DNA of 5,572 nucleotides. Origin: Lentzea sp. (GTDB lineage Bacteria > Actinomycetota > Actinomycetes > Mycobacteriales > Pseudonocardiaceae). The stretch is taken from assembly GCA_030146905.1 (NCBI GenBank), contig JASLAV010000142.1:1-5572 (forward strand), written 5' to 3'. Under the pieces are notes generated by a model. That model was not told where the DNA came from, did not search any database, and worked only from the letters and a program-made list of their open reading frames with translations. A program made the position numbers and the translations under genes. Positions 1 to 5,572 of the stretch are shown in pieces; positions within the stretch are counted from its first letter, which is position 1; every line of letters begins with the position of its first letter.

Positions 1-1032
1 GGCCAGCGTCTCGTCCTCGATGATCTCCTTGGTGGACAGGATGGGTCCGCACGGGATGTTGTGGGCGTTGAGCTTGTCCATCACCTCCCACTTGGTGTGC
101 TTCTCCGTCCACTCCTCGATCAGCGCGAACGCCTTGTCCAGCTTGGAGAGCCTGACCTCCGGCGTCGCCCACGCGGGGTCCTCCGCGAGCTCCGGCTTGC
201 CGATGAGCTCGGTCAGCGGCTTCCAGCCGACCGGCTGGATGATCACGTAGATGTAGTCGTTGGGACCGCCGGGCGCACAGCGCACCGCCCAGCCGGGCTG
301 GCCACCGCCGGACGCGTTGCCGGAGCGGGGCACCTCGTCGGAGAACTGCTCGTTCGGGTACTCCCCCAGCGGCCCGTGGGCGAGCCGCTGCTGGTCGCGC
401 AGCTTGACCCGGCACAGGTTCAGCACGGCGTCCTGCATCGCGACCTGGACGCGTTGCCCGCGCCCGGTGTTGGTCCGCTGGTACAGCGCGGCCAGGATCG
501 CGGCCACCAGGTGGATCCCGGTACCGGAGTCGCCGATCTGCGCGCCGGTGGCGAGCGGCGGACCGTCCTCGAACCCGGTGGTGCTCATCGAGCCGCCCAT
601 CGCCTGCGCGATCACCTCGTACGCCTTGAAGTCGGCGTAGCGGCCGGGTCCGAAGCCCTTGATCGACGCGTAGACCAGCCTGTCGTTGATCTCGTGGAGT
701 TTCTCCCACGGGTAGCCGAACCGTTCGACGACACCGGGTCCGAAGTTCTCGACCAGGACGTCGACGTCGGCGACGAGCTTCTCGAAGACCTCCTTGCCCT
801 CGGGGGCCTTCATGTTCAGCGTGATGCTCCGCTTGTTGCAGTTGAGCATCGTGAAGTAGAGACTGTCCACTTCGGGCAGATCGCGCAGCTGGCCGCGGGT
901 GATGTCACCCTTGCCCGGCGTTTCCAGCTTGATGACGTCCGCGCCCAGCCATGCCAGCAGCTGGGTCGACGACGGTCCGGACTGCACGTGCGTCATGTCG
1001 AGGACTTTGACGCCCTCCAGGGCCTTGGCCAT
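1..1032 (-). CDS. frc: Formyl-CoA:oxalate CoA-transferase (class III), C-terminus cut by window edge
   Basis: A class III (CaiB/BaiF) CoA-transferase expected to move CoA from formyl-CoA to oxalate or a similar acid in the cytoplasm. The 344 visible residues begin [12 protein letters not shown] and align from memory without large gaps to Oxalobacter Frc and E. coli YfdW. Visible family marks are Q17 in THVQSGP, Y59 in [20 protein letters not shown] (95-100), and D168 in IGDSGTG, which matches the catalytic aspartate (D169) that forms the acyl anhydride. RGQRV (191-195), MQDAVLNL (199-206) and the glycine loop SGGGQPGW (241-248) follow. Residue 48 is Gln, as in YfdW, where Oxalobacter Frc has Trp. 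The family is about 415-430 residues, so roughly 70-85 C-terminal residues lie beyond position 1. The ATG at 1032 is preceded by a good ribosome binding site and gives the family N-terminus. It is the second gene of an operon, 10 bases after the ThDP enzyme. The family is very likely; the acid substrate is inferred. Confidence 0.93.
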   Translation of the reverse strand, partial: MAKALEGVKVLDMTHVQSGPSSTQLLAWLGADVIKLETPGKGDITRGQLRDLPEVDSLYFTMLNCNKRSITLNMKAPEGKEVFEKLVADVDVLVENFGPGVVERFGYPWEKLHEINDRLVYASIKGFGPGRYADFKAYEVIAQAMGGSMSTTGFEDGPPLATGAQIGDSGTGIHLVAAILAALYQRTNTGRGQRVQVAMQDAVLNLCRVKLRDQQRLAHGPLGEYPNEQFSDEVPRSGNASGGGQPGWAVRCAPGGPNDYIYVIIQPVGWKPLTELIGKPELAEDPAWATPEVRLSKLDKAFALIEEWTEKHTKWEVMDKLNAHNIPCGPILSTKEIIEDETLA

Positions 1033-1037
1033 CTCAG

Positions 1038-1044
1038 CTCACCT
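1038..1044 (-). promoter_or_regulatory. Ribosome binding site of frc overlapping the upstream stop codon
   Basis: On the minus strand AGGTGAG lies 5 bases before the frc ATG. Its first two bases are part of the TAG stop of the upstream ThDP enzyme gene (1043-1045). This fixes the start of frc and suggests translational coupling of the two genes. Confidence 0.75.
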
Positions 1045-2752
1045 ACTTGTACATCGTCTGGTTCATGGTTCCTGGCGCGTACACGTCGGGGTCGATCCAC
1101 ACGTTGATCAGTGAGGGCTTGCCCGACTCCCGTGCGCGGCGCAGGGCGGGGCCGATGTCCTTGGGGTCGCGCACCTCCTCGCCGTAGCCGCCGAGCATCT
1201 TGGCGAACTGGTCGTACCTGACGTCGCCGAGCGTGTTGCCGACGCGCTCGCGCTCCAGCCCGTACTTGGCCGCCTGGCCGTAGCGGATCTGGTTCATCGA
1301 CGAGTTGTTGCCGACGATGCCGACGAACGGCAGGTCGTAGCGGACCAGCGTCTCGAAGTCCCAGCCGGTGAGGCTGAACGCGCCGTCACCGAAGAGCGCC
1401 ACGACCTCCTTGTCGGGACGGGCGAGCTTCGCCGCCAGGACGAAGGGAACGCCGACGCCGAGCGTCCCGAGTGGACCGGGGTCCATCCAGTGGCCCGGTG
1501 ACTTGGGCTGCACGACCTGACCGGAGAAGGTGACGATGTCGCCGCCGTCGCCGATGTAGATGGAGTCCTCGGTGAGGAAGTCGTTGATCTCGCTCACCAG
1601 CCGGTACGGGTGGATCGGCATGTCGTCGGAGAGGAGGTGCTCGGCGCGCTTGAGCCGGGCCTTCTCCTCCACGGCCTGCAGCTCCTCCAGCCACACCTTG
1701 CGGCCCATCGCGCCGTTGTCCTCACGGCCGGACGCGGCCTGCGTGACGCTGGAGAGGACCAGGTCCGCGTCGCCGACGATGCCGAGGTCGACGTCGCGGT
1801 TCTTGCCGACCGTGCGGTAGTCGAGGTCGATCTGGACGACCGTCGCGTTCGCGGAGAGCCTGCGGCCGTAGCCCATCCTGAAGTCGAACGGGGTGCCGAC
1901 GATCACGATCACGTCGGCGTTGTCGAAGGCGTAGCGGCGCGACAGCTGGAAGTGGTGCGCGTCGCCGGGAGGCAGGGTCCCGCGACCCGCGCCGTTCATG
2001 TAGGCGGGGATGTTGAGGGTGCGCACCAGCTCGATCGCGGAGTCCGTGGCACGCGTCGTCCACACCTGGCTGCCGAGCAGGATCGCCGGCTTCTTGGCGT
2101 GCACCAACAGGTCCGCGAGCTTCTCGATGTCCTTGGGGTCACCGGCACTGCGGGTGGACGCGCGGTAACGGCCGGCCTCCGGGATGCGGGCGGTGCTCAG
2201 CGGCACCTTGGCGTCCAGGACGTCGCGGGGGATCTCCAGGAACGACGGGCCCGGCGCGCCGGCGTTCGCCTCGCGGAACGCCATCGACACCATGTCCGCG
2301 ATGCGGGCGGTGTGCGGGACGTTCGCGGCGAACTTGGTGATCGGCGTCATCATGTCGACGTGCGGGAGGTCCTGCAGTGAGCCCATCTTGTGCTGGCTCA
2401 ACGCACCCTGGCCGCCGATCAGCAGCATCGGGCTCTCCGCGCGGAAAGCGTTGGCGACGCCCGTGACGGCGTCGGTGGTTCCCGGTCCGGCGGTCACGAC
2501 GGCGCACCCCGGCTTGCCGGTGATCCGCGCGTAGCCGTCGGCCGCGTGTGCCGCGACCTGCTCATGTCGGACGTCGATGACGGCGATTCCCTCGTCCACG
2601 CAGCCGTCGTAGATGTCGATGATGTGCCCGCCGCACAGCGTGAAAATCGTGTCGACGCCCTCGGCCTTGAGCGCCTTCGCAACCAGGTGGCCACCAGAGA
2701 TGGACTCGGCAACCGCCCCGGCATCGGACACCGGCTCCGCGGAACTCGTCAT
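1043..2752 (-). CDS. ThDP-dependent oxalyl-CoA decarboxylase / 2-hydroxyacyl-CoA lyase-like enzyme
   Basis: A complete 569-residue thiamine-diphosphate enzyme with the usual three-domain build and length (oxalyl-CoA decarboxylase is about 568). The N-terminal Pyr domain has FTLCGGHIIDIYDG (37-50) and the catalytic Glu64 in DVRHEQVAAHAADGYAR. The middle domain has GTPFDFRMGYG (286-296) and QIDLDY (307-312), where oxalyl-CoA decarboxylase binds ADP. The C-terminal PP domain has the ThDP/metal motif GDG (455-457) to NN (482-483). Glu64 excludes glyoxylate carboligase, which has Val there, and no QWQ-type acetolactate synthase motif follows NN. Pairing with frc suggests a formyl-CoA-producing reaction. 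However, the Tyr-Glu pair of Oxalobacter Oxc (120-121) reads Leu-Gln here (126-127), and the tail is APGTMNQTMYK rather than the SGRxxxLN lid. That favours a 2-hydroxyacyl-CoA lyase-type or novel member. Automatic annotation may call it acetolactate synthase. The fold is certain; the substrate is open. Confidence 0.9.
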   Translation of the reverse strand: MTSSAEPVSDAGAVAESISGGHLVAKALKAEGVDTIFTLCGGHIIDIYDGCVDEGIAVIDVRHEQVAAHAADGYARITGKPGCAVVTAGPGTTDAVTGVANAFRAESPMLLIGGQGALSQHKMGSLQDLPHVDMMTPITKFAANVPHTARIADMVSMAFREANAGAPGPSFLEIPRDVLDAKVPLSTARIPEAGRYRASTRSAGDPKDIEKLADLLVHAKKPAILLGSQVWTTRATDSAIELVRTLNIPAYMNGAGRGTLPPGDAHHFQLSRRYAFDNADVIVIVGTPFDFRMGYGRRLSANATVVQIDLDYRTVGKNRDVDLGIVGDADLVLSSVTQAASGREDNGAMGRKVWLEELQAVEEKARLKRAEHLLSDDMPIHPYRLVSEINDFLTEDSIYIGDGGDIVTFSGQVVQPKSPGHWMDPGPLGTLGVGVPFVLAAKLARPDKEVVALFGDGAFSLTGWDFETLVRYDLPFVGIVGNNSSMNQIRYGQAAKYGLERERVGNTLGDVRYDQFAKMLGGYGEEVRDPKDIGPALRRARESGKPSLINVWIDPDVYAPGTMNQTMYK

Positions 2753-2762
2753 CGGCGATCAG

Positions 2763-2770
2763 CTCCCCTT
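2763..2770 (-). promoter_or_regulatory. Ribosome binding site of the ThDP enzyme gene
   Basis: AAGGGGAG on the minus strand lies 10 bases upstream of the ATG at 2752. It supports that start, although the first 20 or so residues are a variable extension before the conserved GGHLVAKALKAEGV segment. Confidence 0.6.
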
Positions 2771-2787
2771 GGCGCTTTGACTGTAGA

Positions 2788-2816
2788 TTGCATACCGTAT
2801 GAGGTAGGCATATCGT
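2788..2816 (+). promoter_or_regulatory. Candidate promoter for the sucC-sucD operon
   Basis: TTGCAT (2788-2793) and TATCGT (2811-2816) are separated by exactly 17 bases and resemble -35 and -10 boxes of the housekeeping sigma factor. Transcription would begin near 2823, giving a leader of about 55 bases before the GTG at 2879. An alternative -35 is TTGACT (2777-2782), which has no good -10 at the right distance. Both boxes overlap the direct repeat at 2790-2819, so the match could partly reflect operator sequence. Confidence 0.45.
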
Positions 2817-2819
2817 TAC
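2790..2819 (+). repeat. Degenerate direct repeat in the divergent promoter region
   Basis: GCATACCGTATG (2790-2801) and GCATATCGTTAC (2808-2819) share eight of their first nine bases and are offset by 18 bases. The second copy has lost the inverted arm of the first. It may be a weaker second binding site for the same regulator. Confidence 0.4.
2791..2801. promoter_or_regulatory. Palindromic operator candidate CATACCGTATG
   Basis: CATAC and GTATG are perfect inverted arms of 5 bases around a central C. The site overlaps the proposed -35 box and the spacer of the plus-strand promoter. Short sites of the form ATAC-n-GTAT are typical of GntR-family (FadR/FCD-type) repressors of acid catabolism. 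The regulator gene is not in the window, so the family assignment is inference. Confidence 0.5.
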
Positions 2820-2863
2820 TCCGCTACCAACCGGATGTCCATAGATGGCCGCGAGTTTTCGGC

Positions 2864-2870
2864 GAAAGGA
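2864..2870 (+). promoter_or_regulatory. Ribosome binding site deciding the GTG start of sucC
   Basis: GAAAGGA lies 8 bases before the GTG at 2879. No ATG in this frame gives the expected N-terminus, so the site settles the non-ATG start. It partly overlaps a small 11-bp palindrome (2857-2867, TTTCG-G-CGAAA). Confidence 0.7.
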
Positions 2871-2878
2871 CGTAGACG

Positions 2879-3991
2879 GTGGATCTTTTCGAACACGAGG
2901 CGCGGGACCTCTTCGAGCGGTACGGGGTGCCAGTTCCGCGTGGTTTCGTGGCGGACACTCCTGACTCCGCGCGCGAGGCCGCGGCGTCGCTCGGCTGCAC
3001 CGTGGTCGTGAAGGCTCAGGTGAAGACCGGCGGCCGCGGCAAGGCGGGAGGCATCAAGCTCGCTTCGACACCGGACGAGGCCTTCGCCGCGGCCTCGGCC
3101 ATCCTGGGGATGGACATCAAGGGCCACACCGTGCGCAGGGTCCTGGTCACCGAGGCGAGCGAGATCGCCGAGGAGTACTACCTGTCGTTCCTGCTGGATC
3201 GTGCGAACAGGACGTTCATCGGCATGGCCTCGGCCACCGGTGGCATGGAGATCGAGGAGATGGCGGACTCCATCACCCGGATGCCGGCTTCGTCCTTCGA
3301 CGCAACAGCCGTGTTCCCGCCGGAGGTGGCGGCCGAGGTGAACGCCGTCGCTTCCGCCCTGTGGAAGGTCTTCGTGTCGGAGGACGCCACTTTGGTCGAG
3401 GTGAACCCGTTGGCGCGCACCAAGGACGGCCGGATAGTCGCGCTGGACGGCAAGGTGACACTGGACGACAACGCGTCGTTCCGGCACTCTCGGACATCGG
3501 ACGGTGCCGAGGGCGACCCGCTGGAGGTGCGGGCCGCCGAGAAGGGCCTGAACTACGTCAAGCTCGACGGCACCGTCGGCGTCATCGGCAACGGCGCCGG
3601 ACTTGTCATGTCCACTTTGGACGTCGTGGCGCTGGCCGGTGCCGCGCCCGCGAACTTCCTCGACATCGGCGGCGGCGCGTCGGCCCAGGTGATGGCGGAC
3701 GGCCTCGACGTGATCCTGTCCGACCCGTCGGTGCGCAGCGTGTTCGTGAACGTGTTCGGCGGCATCACCGCGTGCGACGCGGTGGCCGACGGGATCGTGC
3801 AGGCGCTCGGCCTGCTGGGCGACCGCGCCGACAAGCCGCTGGTCGTGCGGCTCGACGGCAACAACGCCGACGCCGGGCACCGCATCCTCGACGAGGCGCG
3901 GCACCCGCTGATCACCGTGGCGCACACGATGGACGAAGCGGCGGGCCGTGCCGCCGCCCTCGCCGGCGCCTCGACCACCAAGGAGTCCTGA
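2879..3991 (+). CDS. sucC: Succinate--CoA ligase [ADP-forming] beta subunit, short paralogue-like form
   Basis: Beta subunit of an ADP-forming acyl-CoA synthetase, which with SucD makes succinyl-CoA from succinate, CoA and ATP in the cytoplasm. The GTG start gives [20 protein letters not shown], the usual SucC N-terminus. The ATP-grasp domain shows VVVKAQV with Lys45, GGRGKAGG (51-58), [14 protein letters not shown] (98-111) and the metal-site residues E174 and N176 in VEVNPL and D190 in LDGK. The ligase/CoA-binding domain shows [12 protein letters not shown] (237-248), LDIGGGAS (261-268), FGGI (293-296) and VRLDGNNA (323-330). It is 370 residues against about 388-392 in E. coli and typical actinobacteria. 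Most of the shortfall lies around 137-155, where a helix-containing stretch is missing before LWKVF. It overlaps sucD by one base. Position beside an frc operon suggests a pathway copy rather than the citric-acid-cycle copy. Ligases for malate or other acids are alternatives, but the sequence looks most like actinobacterial SucC. Confidence 0.92.
   Translation: MDLFEHEARDLFERYGVPVPRGFVADTPDSAREAAASLGCTVVVKAQVKTGGRGKAGGIKLASTPDEAFAAASAILGMDIKGHTVRRVLVTEASEIAEEYYLSFLLDRANRTFIGMASATGGMEIEEMADSITRMPASSFDATAVFPPEVAAEVNAVASALWKVFVSEDATLVEVNPLARTKDGRIVALDGKVTLDDNASFRHSRTSDGAEGDPLEVRAAEKGLNYVKLDGTVGVIGNGAGLVMSTLDVVALAGAAPANFLDIGGGASAQVMADGLDVILSDPSVRSVFVNVFGGITACDAVADGIVQALGLLGDRADKPLVVRLDGNNADAGHRILDEARHPLITVAHTMDEAAGRAAALAGASTTKES
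3980..3985 (+). promoter_or_regulatory. Ribosome binding site of sucD inside the end of sucC
   Basis: AAGGAG lies 5 bases before the sucD ATG at 3991, within the last codons of sucC. With the TGATG stop/start overlap it points to translational coupling, which suits a complex needing both subunits in equal amounts. Confidence 0.75.
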
Positions 3992-4869
3992 TGGCGATCT
4001 TCCTCGACGAGAACAGCCGCGTGGTCGTGCAGGGCATGACGGGCTCGGAGGGCGCCAAGCACACCCGGCGGATGCTCGCGGCCGGCACGCGGGTCGTCGG
4101 CGGCGTGAACGCGCGCAAGGCCGGTATGTTCGTCGACTTCGACGACGTGACGCTGCCGGTGTTCGGCACGGTCGCCGAGGCGATGGCGGAGACCGGCGCG
4201 AACGTGTCGGTGCTCTTCGTGCCGCCGGCGTTCACCGCCGACGCCGTCATCGAGGCGGTCGACGCCGGGATCGGCCTCGCCGTGGTGATCACCGAGGGCG
4301 TCCCGGTCCACGACACGGCACGGTTCTGGGCACACGCCAGGGGCGGGCAGACGCGGATCATCGGGCCGAACTGCCCCGGCATCATCAGTCCCGGCAAGTC
4401 CAACGCGGGCATCATCCCCGCGGACATCACCAAACCCGGTTCCATCGGCCTCGTGTCCAAGTCGGGAACGCTGACCTACCAGCTGATGCACGAGCTGAAG
4501 GACTTCGGCTTCACCACGTGCGTCGGTATCGGCGGCGACCCGATCGTCGGCACCACCCACATCGACGCCATCGCGGCGTTCGAGGCCGACCCCGAGACCG
4601 AGCTGATCGTGATGATCGGCGAGATCGGCGGCGACGCGGAAGAGCGCGCGGCGGAGTTCGTGCGGGACAACGTGTCCAAGCCCGTCGTCGGGTACGTCGC
4701 CGGCTTCACCGCGCCGGAGGGCAAGACGATGGGCCACGCGGGTGCCATCGTGTCGGGCTCCTCCGGCACGGCGGAGGCCAAGAAGCGGGCCATGGAGGCG
4801 GTCGGCATCAGGGTCGGCAAGACGCCGTCCGAGACCGCCGCCCTCGCCAGGGCGGTCCTGACCAGCTAG
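3991..4869 (+). CDS. sucD: Succinate--CoA ligase [ADP-forming] alpha subunit
   Basis: A complete 292-residue alpha subunit, the usual SucD length. It carries the phosphorylated active-site histidine and the main CoA site and works with SucC. The N-terminal CoA-binding Rossmann domain shows [15 protein letters not shown] (11-25), GGVNARKAG (37-45) and [10 protein letters not shown] (56-65). Next come VLFVPPAF (74-81), [10 protein letters not shown] (99-108), and [11 protein letters not shown] (125-135) with the conserved Cys128. SKSGTLTYQ (156-164) and [15 protein letters not shown] (179-193) follow, then [11 protein letters not shown]. The catalytic histidine is His249 in [20 protein letters not shown], so the enzyme looks active. 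It begins at the ATG of the TGATG overlap with sucC. Its frame is also open upstream inside sucC, but the ribosome binding site and family N-terminus fix the start here. All expected motifs are present, unlike the shortened partner. Confidence 0.95.
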   Translation: MAIFLDENSRVVVQGMTGSEGAKHTRRMLAAGTRVVGGVNARKAGMFVDFDDVTLPVFGTVAEAMAETGANVSVLFVPPAFTADAVIEAVDAGIGLAVVITEGVPVHDTARFWAHARGGQTRIIGPNCPGIISPGKSNAGIIPADITKPGSIGLVSKSGTLTYQLMHELKDFGFTTCVGIGGDPIVGTTHIDAIAAFEADPETELIVMIGEIGGDAEERAAEFVRDNVSKPVVGYVAGFTAPEGKTMGHAGAIVSGSSGTAEAKKRAMEAVGIRVGKTPSETAALARAVLTS

Positions 4870-4880
4870 TCCGGTCGGCT

Positions 4881-4910
4881 GCCCCGGTCCGGCTCAGCGC
4901 GGGCCGGGGC
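4881..4910 (+). terminator. GC-rich hairpin after sucD, probable terminator
   Basis: GCCCCGGTCC (4881-4890) pairs with GGGCCGGGGC (4901-4910) over 10 bases with one G-U pair and a 10-base loop. No run of U follows, as is common for actinomycete hairpin terminators. It starts 12 bases after the sucD stop and lies before the DedA gene, so it probably separates the two transcripts. Confidence 0.5.
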
Positions 4911-4951
4911 GGCGTTCCCGGAGACCGTCCCGTGGCCGATCTCCCGGGAGT

Positions 4952-4959
4952 GGGGGAAG
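4952..4959 (+). promoter_or_regulatory. Ribosome binding site of the DedA gene
   Basis: GGGGGAAG lies 9 bases before the GTG at 4969. Nearby GTGs at 4932 and 4950 are out of frame, so this site supports the chosen start. Confidence 0.55.
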
Positions 4960-4968
4960 ATCGCGGGC

Positions 4969-5568
4969 GTGCTCGCCCAGTGGCTCCACACCGTCCCACC
5001 ACTGCTGGTCTACGTCGTCGTGGGCCTGGTCGTCGGCATCGAGAGCGTCGGGATCCCGTTGCCCGGCGAGATCGTGCTCGTCGCGGCGGCGCTGATGGCA
5101 TCGCACCACGACGGCGTCTCGCCCCTCCTCGTCGGCGCCTCGGCGACGGCCGGGGCGATCATCGGCGACAGCGTCGGCTACGCGCTGGGCAAGCGGTTCG
5201 GGCCGCGGGTCTTCGGCTGGGCGGGAGAGAAGTTCCCCCGCCACTTCAGCCAGGACAAGATCGGCCGCGCCCGTGCGGTGTTCGAACGCTTCGGTGCCTG
5301 GGCGGTCTTCTTCGGACGTTTCGTGGCGTTGCTGCGGATCCTGTCCGGTCCGCTCGCGGCCACGATGGGCATGCACTACGGCAAGTTCCTGCTGGCCAAC
5401 GCGGCGGGCGGCATCGCGTGGGCCGGTGGCACGACGGCCGCGGTCTACTTCGCGGGAGAGGCGGCCGAGCACTACCTCGCCGAGTTCTCGTGGGTGGCGC
5501 TGCTGGTCGTGCTGGTGGCGGTGATCGGCTTCAGCGTCCGAGCCCGGCTCCGCCGTTCACCCCGATGA
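4969..5568 (+). CDS. DedA family (VTT/SNARE-associated domain) inner membrane protein
   Basis: A complete 199-residue integral membrane protein of the DedA family. Members are linked to lipid-carrier recycling, membrane homeostasis and proton-motive-force-dependent resistance, some acting as undecaprenyl-phosphate or phosphatidylethanolamine flippases. The precise role of this one cannot be read from sequence. Conserved marks are E25 in GIESVGIPLPGE with P30, P32 and G33, then IIGDSVGYALGKRFG (64-78), FERFGAWAVFFGRFVALLR (105-123) with the two key arginines R117 and R123, and GPLAATMGM followed by FLLANAAGGIAW (140-151). Hydrophobic stretches at about 10-44, 52-64, 141-163 and 174-191 fit the re-entrant plus transmembrane layout. 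The basic tail RARLRRSPR is probably cytoplasmic. It starts 99 bases after sucD beyond a hairpin, so it is likely a separate transcription unit without metabolic link to the CoA genes. An ATGA at its stop (5565-5568) could start another gene outside the window. Confidence 0.92.
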   Translation: MLAQWLHTVPPLLVYVVVGLVVGIESVGIPLPGEIVLVAAALMASHHDGVSPLLVGASATAGAIIGDSVGYALGKRFGPRVFGWAGEKFPRHFSQDKIGRARAVFERFGAWAVFFGRFVALLRILSGPLAATMGMHYGKFLLANAAGGIAWAGGTTAAVYFAGEAAEHYLAEFSWVALLVVLVAVIGFSVRARLRRSPR

Positions 5569-5572
5569 CCTG

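Larger units (their letters stand above)
2753..2878. promoter_or_regulatory. Divergent intergenic control region between the frc operon and sucCD
   Basis: These 126 bases separate the start codons of two divergent operons. They are more AT-rich than the flanking genes, mainly around 2777-2820. They hold both ribosome binding sites, an 11-bp palindrome at 2791-2801, a related degenerate copy at 2808-2819, and a plus-strand promoter candidate. No convincing -35/-10 pair was found for the minus-strand operon: TACAGT (minus strand, 2785-2780) is a possible -10 but lacks a good -35 partner. The shared region suggests that both operons answer to one regulator. Confidence 0.7.

Noticed and set aside
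61..1107. Long plus-strand open frame opposite the frc-like gene
   Set aside because: Its translation is Arg/Val/Leu/Asp-rich with no recognisable motif. The minus strand encodes a clear full-domain CoA-transferase, so this is a high-GC shadow.
1610..2380. Plus-strand open frame opposite the ThDP enzyme gene
   Set aside because: No ribosome binding site or motif, and it sits opposite a conserved ThDP enzyme. Shadow of GC-rich coding.
1043..2752. Glyoxylate carboligase or true acetolactate synthase as the identity of the ThDP gene
   Set aside because: Glu64 is present where glyoxylate carboligase has Val. The acetolactate synthase QWQ-type motif after NN is absent, no small subunit gene is adjacent, and the neighbour is an frc-like gene.
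2835..2878. Possible leader peptide from the ATG at 2835 upstream of sucC
   Set aside because: No ribosome binding site precedes it, the frame differs from sucC and runs into it, and the predicted peptide has no attenuator-like residue runs.
2816..3925. 369-codon minus-strand open frame opposite sucC
   Set aside because: Low-complexity translation rich in Arg, His and Val, opposite a gene with intact SucC motifs, and it extends into the promoter region. Antisense shadow.
3361..3990. In-frame upstream extension of sucD that would make a 502-residue protein
   Set aside because: The extension lies inside sucC in another frame and is Arg/Gly-rich nonsense. The AAGGAG site and TGATG overlap place the true start at 3991.
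3553..4737. 394-codon minus-strand open frame opposite sucC/sucD
   Set aside because: Composition is typical of an antisense frame of GC-biased codons, with no family motifs. The plus strand carries conserved SucC and SucD motifs throughout.

Overview
The window is high-GC DNA with GC-biased third codon positions, GTG starts alongside ATG, and tightly packed genes. This fits a high-GC actinobacterium. The style resembles Pseudonocardiaceae such as Amycolatopsis or Lentzea, but that genus-level guess is inference only. No tRNA, rRNA, CRISPR array or mobile element was seen.

Layout. Positions 1-2752 hold a two-gene minus-strand operon. The upstream gene is a thiamine-diphosphate (ThDP) enzyme of the oxalyl-CoA decarboxylase / 2-hydroxyacyl-CoA lyase type (1043-2752). 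Ten bases after its stop comes a formyl-CoA:oxalate CoA-transferase (frc-like, 1-1032), whose C-terminal end lies outside the window. Positions 2753-2878 are a 126-bp divergent control region with a small palindrome, a degenerate second copy of it and a plausible plus-strand promoter. Positions 2879-4869 hold sucC- and sucD-type genes for both subunits of an ADP-forming acyl-CoA synthetase, overlapping by one base. A GC-rich hairpin follows (4881-4910). A separate DedA-family membrane protein gene then fills 4969-5568.

How the genes may work together. Frc moves CoA between formyl-CoA and an acid such as oxalate. The ThDP enzyme either decarboxylates oxalyl-CoA to formyl-CoA or cleaves a 2-hydroxyacyl-CoA to formyl-CoA plus a carbonyl compound. 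In either case formyl-CoA links the two enzymes. The divergent SucCD pair could supply succinyl-CoA as a priming CoA donor, or could itself activate an acid. The ThDP enzyme lacks signature residues of canonical oxalyl-CoA decarboxylase, as recalled from the Oxalobacter enzyme. The pathway may therefore be formyl-CoA-producing 2-hydroxyacid breakdown rather than plain oxalate catabolism. This is the most interesting open question in the window. The DedA gene looks like an unrelated neighbour.
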